NCBI RefSeq assembly: GCF_024600715.1
Contig: NZ_CP102332.1
Location: 5,890,001 to 5,954,000 of the forward strand
DNA from: Streptomyces changanensis
Lineage (GTDB): Bacteria; Actinomycetota; Actinomycetes; Streptomycetales; Streptomycetaceae
Reading direction: 5' to 3'
DNA: 64,000 bases
Shown: positions 26,340-34,725 of the stretch, one piece after another
Layout of the letters: the number at the start of each line of letters is the position of its first letter
Numbering within the stretch: the first letter of the stretch is position 1
The notes under the pieces: model-generated
Databases searched by the model: none
What the model saw: only the letters and a program-made list of their open reading frames with translations
What the model was told of the DNA's origin: nothing
Position numbers and translations under genes: made by a program

Positions 26340-28382
26340 ATGCATGCGAGCCGATCCGGATGCGGCGCCCGTAGAGGCCGAAGAGCCGTGCTGGCGACTG
26401 CCGCCCTCGCACTGAGCCTGAGTGTCGTCCTCGACGGCGTCGCGACGGCGGGCACTGCAGACCACAAGCAGGCCGGCGCCGCCGGTCCGGTGGTCACCAG
26501 GGCGGCCCTCGCCCCTGAGCTCGTGGCCGACCGCGGCGCCACCGTCGCCTTCGACGAGCAGGAGGCGGAGAACGCCGTCACCGACGGCACGGTCATCGGA
26601 CCCGACCGCACCCCGTACACGCTCCCCTCCGAGGCGTCGGGCCGCTCCGCCGTACGGCTGACCGCCGGGCAGCACGTCGAGTTCGTCCTCCCGCGCGACG
26701 CCAACGCCCTCACCGTCCGCTACAGCATCCCCGACGCGCCCGAAGGCGGCGGCATCACCGCCCCGCTCGACGTCTCCGTCGACGGACGCCACCGCAAGAC
26801 GATGACGCTGACCTCCCAGTACTCCTGGCTCTACAACCAGTACCCCTTCACCAACGACCCGAACGCGGATCTCCTCCACCGCGAATGGTGGCTCGCCGAG
26901 TGCGCCTGCGTTCCGGCTGCCACCACCCCGGCGCCCGCCTTCGACAAGCCCTTCCGGCCCACCCACTTCTACGACGAGCAGCGGCTCCACCTCGGCCGCA
27001 CCTACCAGGCGGGCGACCGGGTCCGGCTCGCCGTCCCCGCGAACAGCCCCGCCGCCTGGACGGTGATCGATCTGCTCGACACCGAGCTGGTCGCCCCGCC
27101 GCACGTGGAGCGCGGCGGGGTGAACGTCCTGGCCTTCGGCGCCGACCCCACCGGCCGGCGTGACGCGGCCCCTGCCATCGAGCGGGCCATCGCCTTCGCC
27201 GAGCGCGTCGGCCGGAACGTCTACATGCCCCCGGGCACGTTCCAGGTCAACCGTCATATCGTCGTCGACGACGTCGCCATTGTCGGCGCCGGCAACTGGC
27301 ACACCACCCTCAAGGGCCGCCAGGTCACCCTCCCTGAACCCGCTCCGGACGGCTCCCGTCACACCGGCGTCGGCCTGTACGGCAGGAGCGCGGCCGAGGG
27401 CGGCAGCCGGAACGTGCACCTGCGGGGCTTCGCCGTCGAGGGCGACGTCCGCGAGCGGATCGACACCGATCAGGTGAACGCGATCGGTGGCGCCATGAGC
27501 GACTCCACCGTCGACGGCCTCTACCTGCACCACACCAAGGTCGGCCTCTGGTTCGACGGCCCGATGTCGAACGTGAAGGTCACGAACAACATCATCACCG
27601 ACCAGATCGCCGACGCCCTCAACTTCCACACCGGCGTCACCGACTCCCTGGTCCACAACAACTTCGTCCGCAACACCGGCGACGACGGTCTGGCCATGTG
27701 GTCGGCGAAGACCTCCGACGCGCGCAACACCTTCTCCCGCAACACCGTCCAGTCCCCGACCCTCGCCAACGGCATCGCGATCTACGGCGGCGAGGACAAC
27801 ACCGTCAGCGGCAACCTCGTCGCCGACCCGGTACGCGAGGGAAGCGGCCTCCACGCCGGCTCCCGCTTCGGCGCCGAGCCCTTCACCGGCACCCTCCGCT
27901 TCACCGACAACACCACCGTCCGTGCCGGCACCCTCGATCTCAACTGGAGGATCGGCCTCGGAGCGATCTGGTTCTACGCCCTGGACAAGAGCATCGACGC
28001 CGACATCCGCGTCACCGGCGACCACTACCTCGACTCCACCCACAACGCGATCATGCTCGTCAGCGAGTACGGGGTGAAGGACAAGGTCGACGTCCCGGCC
28101 GTCCACTTCAAGGACATCCGGGTCGACGGCACCGGCAACTCCGTCCTCAGCGCCCGGGTGAAGGGCTCCGCCACCTTCGAGAACGTCGACGCCCGCAACG
28201 TCGGGGCCGTTGGCGTGAACAACTGCGGCTCCTTCAACTTCCCCGCTACGGGCTCGGAGTTCGCCCTGACCGACCTCGGTGGCAACGACGGTGGCTGGCT
28301 CGCCCCCTGGCTGCTGCCCAACACCATCACCTGCGACGACCGCCCGACCGTCGTCGCGCCACCGGCACCGTCCCCCTGGTGA
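26340..28382 (+). CDS. secreted GH87-like alpha-glucan hydrolase (mycodextranase type)
   Basis: This 680-residue exported protein has a signal peptide (residues 1-40) and an N-terminal beta-sandwich (about 55-240). A right-handed beta-helix domain starting GVNVLAFGADPTGRRDAAPA follows. The core carries an NTGDDGLAMWS motif with paired aspartates 448-449, as in GH87 alpha-1,3-glucanases and mycodextranases, plus repeated NNxI/NNFV coils. I assign GH87 from this pattern and from the alpha-glucosidase operon; other beta-helix families (GH49, GH28-like) remain possible. Together with the importer and GH13 enzyme it would release and use nigero-oligosaccharides from alpha-glucan. ATG 26340 has GGAAGTGAG upstream. 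Confidence 0.72.
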   Translation: MHASRSGCGARRGRRAVLATAALALSLSVVLDGVATAGTADHKQAGAAGPVVTRAALAPELVADRGATVAFDEQEAENAVTDGTVIGPDRTPYTLPSEASGRSAVRLTAGQHVEFVLPRDANALTVRYSIPDAPEGGGITAPLDVSVDGRHRKTMTLTSQYSWLYNQYPFTNDPNADLLHREWWLAECACVPAATTPAPAFDKPFRPTHFYDEQRLHLGRTYQAGDRVRLAVPANSPAAWTVIDLLDTELVAPPHVERGGVNVLAFGADPTGRRDAAPAIERAIAFAERVGRNVYMPPGTFQVNRHIVVDDVAIVGAGNWHTTLKGRQVTLPEPAPDGSRHTGVGLYGRSAAEGGSRNVHLRGFAVEGDVRERIDTDQVNAIGGAMSDSTVDGLYLHHTKVGLWFDGPMSNVKVTNNIITDQIADALNFHTGVTDSLVHNNFVRNTGDDGLAMWSAKTSDARNTFSRNTVQSPTLANGIAIYGGEDNTVSGNLVADPVREGSGLHAGSRFGAEPFTGTLRFTDNTTVRAGTLDLNWRIGLGAIWFYALDKSIDADIRVTGDHYLDSTHNAIMLVSEYGVKDKVDVPAVHFKDIRVDGTGNSVLSARVKGSATFENVDARNVGAVGVNNCGSFNFPATGSEFALTDLGGNDGGWLAPWLLPNTITCDDRPTVVAPPAPSPW

Positions 28383-28410
28383 CGCGACCACGGCAGACGT
28401 AAGGGGTACA

Positions 28411-28444
28411 GGCGGTGTGCCGGTCCACGGACCGGCACACCGCC
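28411..28444 (+). terminator. strong hairpin terminator ending the second locus
   Basis: GGCGGTGTGCCGGTCC (28411-28426) and GGACCGGCACACCGCC (28429-28444) form a perfect 16-bp stem around AC. It lies 29 bp after the GH87-like stop and before the ABC exporter gene. Confidence 0.85.
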
Positions 28445-28482
28445 CATACCCCGTTTTCCGACAGAGCAGAGATGACACCCCC

Positions 28483-30279
28483 ATGCGACAGAAGCAGCCC
28501 ACCCCGCGGGTGGCCTCCTTGCCCGCCGACCACGTCTACAGCGGACAGAACCCCGTACGCACCCTCGGCCGGCTCTTGAGTCCCGAGCTCCCGCGGCTGA
28601 CGGTGGCCGTCGTGACCTTCGTCGCCAAGCACAGTCCCATCTGGCTGCTGCCGCTCATCACGGCGGTGATCCTCGACGTGGTGGTGGAACACCGGCCCGT
28701 GTCGGAGCTGTGGACCGCCACAGCGGTCCTGCTGGCGATCCTCCTGCTCAATTTTCCCCTGCACCTGGTCTACGTGCGCTGTATGGGGACCATCGTGCGA
28801 GGCCTGGGCACGATGCTGCGCTCGGCGCTGTGCGCCCGTATGCAGCAGCTGTCGATCGGCTACCACTCGCGAACCAGTGCGAGTGTTCTTCAGGCGAAGG
28901 TGATCAGGGACGCCGAGGCGGTCGAGCAGATGCTCATGCAGTGTGCCGATCTCGGCCTCGCGGCGGTGGTGACCCTCGTCGGGGGCCTGGTCGTCATCGG
29001 GCTGCGTGTCCCGTCTTTCCTGCCGGTCTTCCTGATCGTCGTTCCGGCGGCGGGGCTGCTGGTGATGAGGCTCCGGGGCCGCCTTCGGGACCAGAACGAA
29101 CTCTTCCGGCGCCGCGTTGAGCAGCTTTCCTCAAGGGTGGGGGAGATGACCTCGCTCATTCCCATCACCCGCGCCCACGGCCTGGAGCACGCGGCGCTCG
29201 GCCGCGTGAACGCCACGCTGGACGAGGTCCGCTCCGAGGGCATCCGGCTCGATCTGCTCAACGGGCGTTTCGGCTCGCTGGCGTGGATCGTGCTGAACAC
29301 ACTCGGTCTGCTGTGTCTGACGGGTTCGGCGCTGGTGGCGTACCACGGCTGGTTGCCCGTCACGGCCGGTGACGTCGTCATGCTGAGCGGCTTCTTCACC
29401 ATTCTGACGGGTTCCGTCACCACGCTGCTCAGCCTGGCTCCGGTCCTCAGCAAGGGACTGGAGTCGGTGCGCTCGATCGGCGAAGTGCTCCAGGAGCCAG
29501 ACCTGGAGCGGAACACCGGCAAGGAGCAGATCTCCTCTGTCGAGGGGCGCATCGACTTTGAGAACGTGAGCTTCGCCTACGGGGAACCCGGCGCGGCGGA
29601 CCGAGAGGTCGCCGTCGACCGGGTGAGCCTGTCCGCGCGCCGCGGGGAGACCGTCGCTCTCGTCGGGGCGTCCGGCGCGGGCAAGTCCACCGTCCTCAAC
29701 CTGCTGATCGGCTTCATCCGCCCCACCAGCGGCCGCATCCTCCTCGACGGCACGGACATGGCGCGACTCGACCTGAGGAGCTACCGCCGCTTCGTCTCCG
29801 TCGTGCCCCAGGAGTCGATCCTCTTCGAGGGCACGATCGAGGAGAACGTCACGTACGGTCTGCGCGACGTCGGCAAGGATGCTGTCCGACAGGCCCTCCA
29901 GGACGCCAACGCGCTGGAGTTCGTCGACAGCCTCCCGCACGGCGTCGACACCGTCGTGGGCGAGCGCGGCGCCCGGCTGTCTGGCGGTCAGAAGCAACGC
30001 CTGGCCATCGCCCGGGCCCTCGTCCGCGATCCCCGCGTGCTCGTCCTCGACGAAGCCACCTCCGCCCTCGACAACCACTCGGAAGCGCTGATCCAGCAGG
30101 CGCTGAGCCGTCTGGTGCGGGGCCGGACCGTCTTCGTGGTCGCCCACCGCCTCTCCACGATTCAGGACGCCGACCGGATCGTCGTCATGGACCACGGCCG
30201 TATCGCCGAAATGGGAACCCATGACGAACTCATCGACCGGGGCGGCTTGTACGCGAGGATGCACACGGCGAAGCGCTGA
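28483..30279 (+). CDS. ABC exporter, fused permease and ATPase
   Basis: This 598-residue half-transporter has an N-terminal six-span exporter domain (residues about 40-330) and a C-terminal ATPase. Walker A is GASGAGKST (about 399-407), the signature is LSGGQKQRLAIARAL and Walker B is VLVLDEATSALD, followed by the switch His in VAHRLSTI. All catalytic residues are present, so it should be active as a homodimer or with a partner. The substrate is unknown; MsbA/LmrA-like lipid, drug or peptide export are the usual choices. It starts at ATG 28483 after a strong terminator and is probably expressed separately from the glucan operon. Confidence 0.9.
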   Translation: MRQKQPTPRVASLPADHVYSGQNPVRTLGRLLSPELPRLTVAVVTFVAKHSPIWLLPLITAVILDVVVEHRPVSELWTATAVLLAILLLNFPLHLVYVRCMGTIVRGLGTMLRSALCARMQQLSIGYHSRTSASVLQAKVIRDAEAVEQMLMQCADLGLAAVVTLVGGLVVIGLRVPSFLPVFLIVVPAAGLLVMRLRGRLRDQNELFRRRVEQLSSRVGEMTSLIPITRAHGLEHAALGRVNATLDEVRSEGIRLDLLNGRFGSLAWIVLNTLGLLCLTGSALVAYHGWLPVTAGDVVMLSGFFTILTGSVTTLLSLAPVLSKGLESVRSIGEVLQEPDLERNTGKEQISSVEGRIDFENVSFAYGEPGAADREVAVDRVSLSARRGETVALVGASGAGKSTVLNLLIGFIRPTSGRILLDGTDMARLDLRSYRRFVSVVPQESILFEGTIEENVTYGLRDVGKDAVRQALQDANALEFVDSLPHGVDTVVGERGARLSGGQKQRLAIARALVRDPRVLVLDEATSALDNHSEALIQQALSRLVRGRTVFVVAHRLSTIQDADRIVVMDHGRIAEMGTHDELIDRGGLYARMHTAKR

Positions 30280-30330
30280 AGGGGCCCGTTTCGCCACGGC
30301 CGGGAGTAAACGGGAGCAAAGGGGAAGAGG

Positions 30331-30624
30331 ATGGTCGACAGACGGTTTCCGAGCGCCGCCGAGCTCGCGGAAGTCCTCGCCTCCAGACCTGGTGCTACCG
30401 GGAAGCCCCAGGTGATCGCTGTGCGGGATCTATCGCCCGGGTTGGGCCAGGCCGCCGTGCTCGGAGTCACCGTCGAGGTCGGCATCGGAGCGGCACCCGA
30501 GGACTGGATCGTCAAAATGCCTTGGTGGGGACACCGTTCGGGGCTTGATGCGCGAGACGCTTTTCTGGAGCACCGGGAGGCGCTGTTCCTGGGCGGTGAC
30601 CTGGCCGGCTGCCGTCCGGCCTGA
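30331..30624 (+). pseudogene. truncated phosphotransferase-like N-terminal fragment
   Basis: This 97-residue frame (GGGGAAGAGG upstream of ATG 30331) resembles the N-lobe of an aminoglycoside-phosphotransferase-like protein: IAVRDLSPGLGQAAVLGV, then the lysine strand DWIVKMPWW, then RDAFLEHREALFL. It stops abruptly and no C-terminal catalytic lobe follows. I consider it a remnant, although a short product could still be made. Confidence 0.5.
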
Positions 30625-30795
30625 CTCTGCCGCGGACACCGCCGTGGTGCGGCATGACCAAGCCGTGTGGATCGTGATGAGCGTCGCCATGCGCGACGGC
30701 CGCGTGACGGAGAACCACCGCAACGGGACACCCGCCGCGCAGGAAAGGGCCAGTATGTCCGCTTCCACCTCCGCCCGCAGCAGGCCGGAAGCGCC

Positions 30796-31283
30796 ATGAC
30801 ACGGCGTACGAGGGGCCCATGGGCGCTGGGCGTCGGCGTGCTCACCCTCGCCGCGGTGCGCGCCGCTCTCGTGCTGATCACGGTGGAAGGTGCCAGCATG
30901 GAGCCCGGCTACCGGCACGGAGACCGCCGGCTGATGCTGCGCCGACCGCCGGTCCGGCTGCGCCACGCGCGAGTCGTCGTCCTCCGTGGGCCGTTCGGCC
31001 CGCCGGGGGAGCAATCGGCCCACGAGGTTCGGTACGCGGTGAAACGCGTCGCCGGGCTGTCGGGACACCCCACCCCCAGCGGGCTGCCCGGCGCAGGCCG
31101 CACCATTCCGCCGGGACGGGACGGGTGGCCGTGCTGGGCGACAACGCGCCTCACAGCTCCGACTCACGTGCTCTGCCGCCTTGGCGGGAAGGGACCTGTC
31201 CCAGCGGCCGAGCCTCTGCCAGGCTGACACGCCATGACTTCTTACGACCTGTTGCTCATCGGCGGTGGCGCGGGCGTCGGTAA
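30796..31283 (+). pseudogene. signal peptidase I-like (S26) gene with 5-bp duplication frameshift
   Basis: From ATG 30796 the frame encodes one membrane span (about residues 8-24), then VEGASMEPGYRHGD with the S26 catalytic Ser, then a VKRVAG segment with the catalytic Lys (YAVKRVAG). The conserved GDN box appears in a different frame as VAVLGDNAPHSSDSRAL. The tandem GGGACGGGACGGG (about 31116-31128) looks like a 5-bp duplication; dropping 5 bp restores PPGRVAVLGDN. The C-terminus beyond the box also looks eroded. Intact relatives are SodX-like or type I signal peptidases. The unshifted frame stops at 31227. Confidence 0.7.
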
Positions 31284-31758
31284 GACGACGGTCGCGTGGG
31301 AGGTGTCGGCAGCCCTCCAGGAGAGAAACACGGCGCACTGCCTCATCGAGGGGGACTGCATGGACCAGATCCACCCCGCCCCCGCCGGTGACCCCCGCCG
31401 CACAGCGATCACGGAACGGAACATCGCAGCGGTCTGGTCGAACTACGCGGCCCTCGGCCAGCAACGGCTGATCTACACCAACACGGTGAGCATCCTGGAG
31501 GAGGAGATGGTCCGTCGGGCCATGGGCAGTGACACGGTCCGAGTCACCTGCGTACTGCTCACGGCCGAGGAATCCACCACGAGGCAGCGGCTCACCCGAC
31601 GGGAGATCGGATCCCGGCTGTCGGTTCACATCGAGCGGAGCCTGCGGATGGCACGCCATCTGGACGAGGCGGCCCCACGGGGTACCGTCCGCATCACGAC
31701 GGACGGCCGATCGGTACGCGATGTCGCCGCACGCGTACTGGAGGCTGCCGCCTGGTAG
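31234..31758 (+). CDS. small P-loop kinase/ATPase
   Basis: This 174-residue cytoplasmic protein has an N-terminal Walker A GGGAGVGKTT (residues 10-19), a conserved acidic residue after LIEGDCMDQIHP, and a LID-like segment STTRQRLTRREIGSRL. The layout resembles shikimate/gluconate/adenylate-type kinases or chloramphenicol-phosphotransferase-like P-loop kinases. No substrate can be named. The gene starts seven bases after the unshifted stop of the peptidase pseudogene and has no clear partner downstream. Confidence 0.8.
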   Translation: MTSYDLLLIGGGAGVGKTTVAWEVSAALQERNTAHCLIEGDCMDQIHPAPAGDPRRTAITERNIAAVWSNYAALGQQRLIYTNTVSILEEEMVRRAMGSDTVRVTCVLLTAEESTTRQRLTRREIGSRLSVHIERSLRMARHLDEAAPRGTVRITTDGRSVRDVAARVLEAAAW

Positions 31759-31950
31759 AGCCGAGATCCGGCCGGTGGTGACGGCAGCACTCTTGTCTTC
31801 CTGGATGCGGGCGCGAGCTCGACATTTCCTGCCGATCGAGGGCGCCGGGCACATGTTCACGGGCCACGACGCCATAACCTGGTCGCGACCTCAGTGGCAT
31901 TCCTTGCACGGGTCTGACCGGACGCCAAGACGTCGCCGCTCCGGGCGCGC

Positions 31951-32050
31951 TACTCCTGCTACGCCGTCCTCGACCCCGCCGACGGCCACTGCCGCCTCAC
32001 CCGCGCCGGTCACCCGCCGCCGGCCCTGATAGAGCCCGACGAAACCACCC
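31951..32050 (+). pseudogene. fragment of SpoIIE/RsbU-type PP2C phosphatase
   Basis: A 33-codon stretch reads YSCYAVLDPADGHCRLTRAG then HPPPALIEPD, the C-terminal core of the SpoIIE phosphatase domain. Nothing upstream (31759-31950) or downstream continues the family. The remaining DNA in 31759-32197 shows no gene. Confidence 0.6.
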
Positions 32051-32197
32051 GCCTTCTGCTGCTCCACACCCTGCGGAAGTCGCCGTGTCCGGGCTCGCAG
32101 ATCGAAGACGGATCGAAGACAGAAGTCAGAGCCGGAGTCATGATTGCCGGTAGGGCGCTCCTGCCCCCGGACGCGACGGAACGCGCCTTGGCGCCAA

Positions 32198-32236
32198 AGT
32201 GTACGGTCGTACACTCTGGAGTGTACGATCGTACGC
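32198..32236. promoter_or_regulatory. tandem TetR-type operators
   Basis: AGTGTACGGTCGTACACT (32198-32215) has perfect 8-bp arms. Five bases later GTGTACGATCGTACGC (32221-32236) contains the perfect 12-bp palindrome GTACGATCGTAC. The second site abuts the ATG at 32237. The TetR gene lies one gene downstream, so self-regulation of this two-gene operon is likely. Confidence 0.8.
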
Positions 32237-32818
32237 ATGACGGTGGACTACTTTGCTGACGACCCGCGCACCAATCTGGAGCGCATGCTCGCGGGCGACC
32301 TCTACATCGCCGACGATCCCCAGATCACCGACAGGCAGCAACGCGCCATGCGACTCGCCGAGCGCTACCGGACCACGTTCCTGGACGATCCGGCCGCCGC
32401 CCGGCCGCTCCTCGACGAGCTGCTCGGCTTCGCGGGTGAAGAGATCGAGGTGCGGCCGCCGCTGTACGTGGACTACGGCAGCAACATTTCCATCGGGGCC
32501 CGGACCTTCGTCAATTACAACCTGACCGCACTGGACGTGGCGGCGATCACCATCGGAGAGGACTGCCAGATCGGCCCGAACGTGCAGCTCCTCACCCCTA
32601 CCCACCCCCTGGAGCCCAGACCCCGGCGCGACAAGCTGGAGGCCGCGCTCCCCATCACCCTCGGAGACAACGTTTGGCTCGGCGGAGGTGTCATCGTCTG
32701 CCCGGGAGTGAGCATCGGCGACAACAGCGTCATCGGCGCCGGATCGGTCGTCACCAAGGACATCCCCGCCAACGTCGTCGCCGTCGGCAGCCCAGCCCGG
32801 CCTGTCCGAGACCTCTGA
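32237..32818 (+). CDS. maltose O-acetyltransferase-type sugar acetyltransferase
   Basis: This 193-residue protein has the Maa/LacA N-terminal region (MLAGDLYIADDPQI) and a left-handed beta-helix of hexapeptide repeats. The repeats include ISIGARTFVNYN, TIGEDCQIGPNV and the conserved VWLGGGVIVCPGVSIGDN, with the catalytic His in LTPTHPLEP. It transfers acetyl from acetyl-CoA to the 6-OH of a sugar or sugar analogue. ATG 32237 directly follows a TetR operator, leaving almost no room for an RBS, so a leaderless or very short-leader transcript is possible. It is followed after 15 bp by the TetR gene. Confidence 0.9.
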   Translation: MTVDYFADDPRTNLERMLAGDLYIADDPQITDRQQRAMRLAERYRTTFLDDPAAARPLLDELLGFAGEEIEVRPPLYVDYGSNISIGARTFVNYNLTALDVAAITIGEDCQIGPNVQLLTPTHPLEPRPRRDKLEAALPITLGDNVWLGGGVIVCPGVSIGDNSVIGAGSVVTKDIPANVVAVGSPARPVRDL

Positions 32819-32833
32819 AAGTCATCGACTCCA

Positions 32834-33376
32834 ATGGCCACCGGACACACCGACCCGCAGCGCCGCGAGCGCATCCTCAGCGCCACCCTGGACCACATCG
32901 CCGCCGAAGGCGTCGCCGGCGTCTCCCACCGGAAGATCGCGGCCCGCGCCGACGTGCCGCTGGGCTCGATGACCTACCACTTCAAAGGCATCGACGAACT
33001 GCTCCGCGAAGCCTTCACCCGCTTCGCCGACCACGTTGTCGCCGTCTTCGAACAGCGTCTGAACGCGGCCGTCAGCCCCGAGCAGGCATGCGAAGCGGTC
33101 AGCAGCCTCATCCACGAGCTCTCCGACGGACCGCAAAGAGACCTGATCCTCACCCACGAGCTCTACACTCTCGCGGCCCGACGTCCGGAGTACCGAGAAC
33201 TGACACGAAAGTGGATGATCCGCAGCCGTCAACTCTTGGAACGGCACTTCGACGCCGAAACAGCCCGCCAGCTCGACGCACTCATTGAGGGACTCACCCT
33301 CCACCGCGCGCTCGACACCACACCGCACGACCGAAAGCTGACGAGCGAAGCCGTCAAGCGCATCACCACCGCCTAG
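32834..33376 (+). CDS. TetR-family transcriptional regulator
   Basis: This 180-residue regulator has an N-terminal HTH (residues 10-58: RERILSATLDHIAAEGVAGV, then SHRKIAARADVPLGSMTYHF) and a helical ligand domain. It is the second gene of a two-gene unit behind tandem palindromes and probably represses its own operon. The ligand is unknown. Confidence 0.9.
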   Translation: MATGHTDPQRRERILSATLDHIAAEGVAGVSHRKIAARADVPLGSMTYHFKGIDELLREAFTRFADHVVAVFEQRLNAAVSPEQACEAVSSLIHELSDGPQRDLILTHELYTLAARRPEYRELTRKWMIRSRQLLERHFDAETARQLDALIEGLTLHRALDTTPHDRKLTSEAVKRITTA

Positions 33377-33429
33377 ACACGGCCCTCGAACAGCCTGCGG
33401 GGGCTGGACCTGACACCGGTCCCCGCAGG

Positions 33430-33892
33430 CACTTATCCGTCGAGAGCGACTGCCGGACCGGCTCGACGCCATCCGGTAAGCCCAGCCCCTTGCCGTGGTG
33501 GCCCGCGTGGATGCCAAGGAGGATGAGGTAGAAGCACGGCTCGGCGGGGTGGGCGGCCTCCAGCTGGTCGTAGATCGCCAGGATGGCCTTGGCCGCCTCT
33601 GTTCCGGCGGCCTGGGTCAGCAGTTCCTCCAGGCCGGCTTCCTCGTCCGAGGTGGGCTCGGTGCCGTTCGGCGGGATCCACACGGCTGCGGCTTCCACGC
33701 CAGCGTCACCAGTGTCCAGGGGTGGCGCAGCGCGGAGGTGACGTACAGGTGCCACATGGTGGCCGCCCGCACGGCGCGCCGTGGTTCGTCGGGAAGGTCG
33801 GCCCCACAGCGGATCGTGGAAGAAGGCGGTCGTCATCACTTGACGATCGCGTCGATGTCCTTGGCGGCGGCGACCCGGGCGGGGTAGGGGGG
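33430..33892 (-). pseudogene. GNAT acetyltransferase, multiply frameshifted
   Basis: Minus-strand pieces in different frames line up as one GNAT-like protein: RVAAAKDIDAIVK, MTTAFFHDPLWG, PTFPDEPRRAVRAATMW, and AAAVWIPPNGTEP with PCFYLILLGIHAGHHGKGLGL. The last is the acetyl-CoA-binding strand. At least three frameshifts are needed and the C-terminal part after GLGL is missing. It is non-functional. Confidence 0.7.
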
Positions 33893-33968
33893 TATGGGCT
33901 GGTCATTGCCGTACCGTAACCGCGCGGAACCGCCCGGCGCTCGACGGATTTCGTTGTCCGGGGCGGGG

Positions 33969-34259
33969 CTACTTCTTCTTCATCTCGATCTCGACGAAGG
34001 CCAGCGGCGTGGTGCCGGCGTTGACGACCTCGTGTTCGCCGCCGGCTGGGCGGGCGTAGGACTGTCCCGCCCGCAGCTGCGATGAGGTGACCGTGCCGTC
34101 GGGGGTGATCACGTCGGTCTGGCCGTCGGTGACGGGGACGACGACGTAGTCGTGCTCGTGCACGTGCCGGCCGGTGCTCTGTCCGGGCTCGAAATCCCAG
34201 CGGGTGACCCGCACCCGCTCGTCCTCATGCTGCACGCTCGCGCGGGCCGTACTCGTCAT
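33969..34259 (-). CDS. small cupin-domain protein
   Basis: This 96-residue single-domain cupin starts at ATG 34259. Cupin motif 1 is seen as PGQSTGRHVHEHDYVVVPVTDG and motif 2 as GEHEVVNAG; the His residues could bind a metal. It ends in Lys-rich EIEMKKK. Single-domain cupins of this size may be isomerases, oxygenases or sensors; nothing identifies which. Its neighbours are remnants. Confidence 0.8.
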   Translation of the reverse strand: MTSTARASVQHEDERVRVTRWDFEPGQSTGRHVHEHDYVVVPVTDGQTDVITPDGTVTSSQLRAGQSYARPAGGEHEVVNAGTTPLAFVEIEMKKK

Positions 34260-34499
34260 GGCCGGTCTCCTTGCTGTCGTTGGCGGAGCATCCCTGGTGG
34301 CAGGCTAGCTGGCGGTTCTCACCGTGCCGTGCCGGGGCGGGGCGGGTGCCGGCCGTGGTCGCGGCGCGTCGGGCGAGCAGGTCGGTGACCAGGGAGAGCG
34401 GTGGCCAGGTGAGGCAGCCGTGGCGGGCGACGGCGTGGGCCCGCAGCATCACCTGGGGGCCGGTGAGCGGCATCAGGCGGACCTCGGGGAAGGTCGGAG
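34225..34499 (-). pseudogene. C-terminal fragment of a LysR-type regulator
   Basis: The minus-strand frame reads PEVRLMPLTGPQVMLRAHAV then ARHGCLTWPPLSLVTDLLARR, which resembles the last strand and helix of the LysR effector domain. The N-terminal HTH is absent: at about 34500 the sequence changes to an unrelated SDR fragment on the other strand. It slightly overlaps the cupin start. Low-similarity assignment. Confidence 0.4.
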
Positions 34500-34505
34500 T
34501 GCCGG

Positions 34506-34725
34506 CAGAACACGCTCGTCACCGACGTGGTCCTGGGGGCGGCCGACACCGACATCATGGCGGGCGCCGACTACGACGGCCCCCTCACGGATCCCGCCGA
34601 CGTGGCCCGCATCGCACTCGACGGCGTGGAGAAGGGCCTCATCGAGGTCGTCGTCGACGAGTGGAGCACCCACGTGAAGGCGGCCCTGGCCGGCGACCCC
34701 GCTGACTTCTGCCAGCAGCTGCTAG
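34506..34725 (+). pseudogene. C-terminal fragment of a short-chain dehydrogenase
   Basis: The frame reads NTLVTDVVLGAADTDIMAG, then DPADVARIALDGVEKGLIEV and DEWSTHVKAALAGDP, the substrate-loop and C-terminal part of an SDR. The Rossmann region and catalytic YxxxK are missing. The left end meets the LysR fragment and the right end meets the IS701 element. Confidence 0.6.

Noticed and set aside
25965..28502. 845-codon minus-strand open frame
   Set aside because: Shadow of the GH13 and GH87-like genes with the typical antisense composition.
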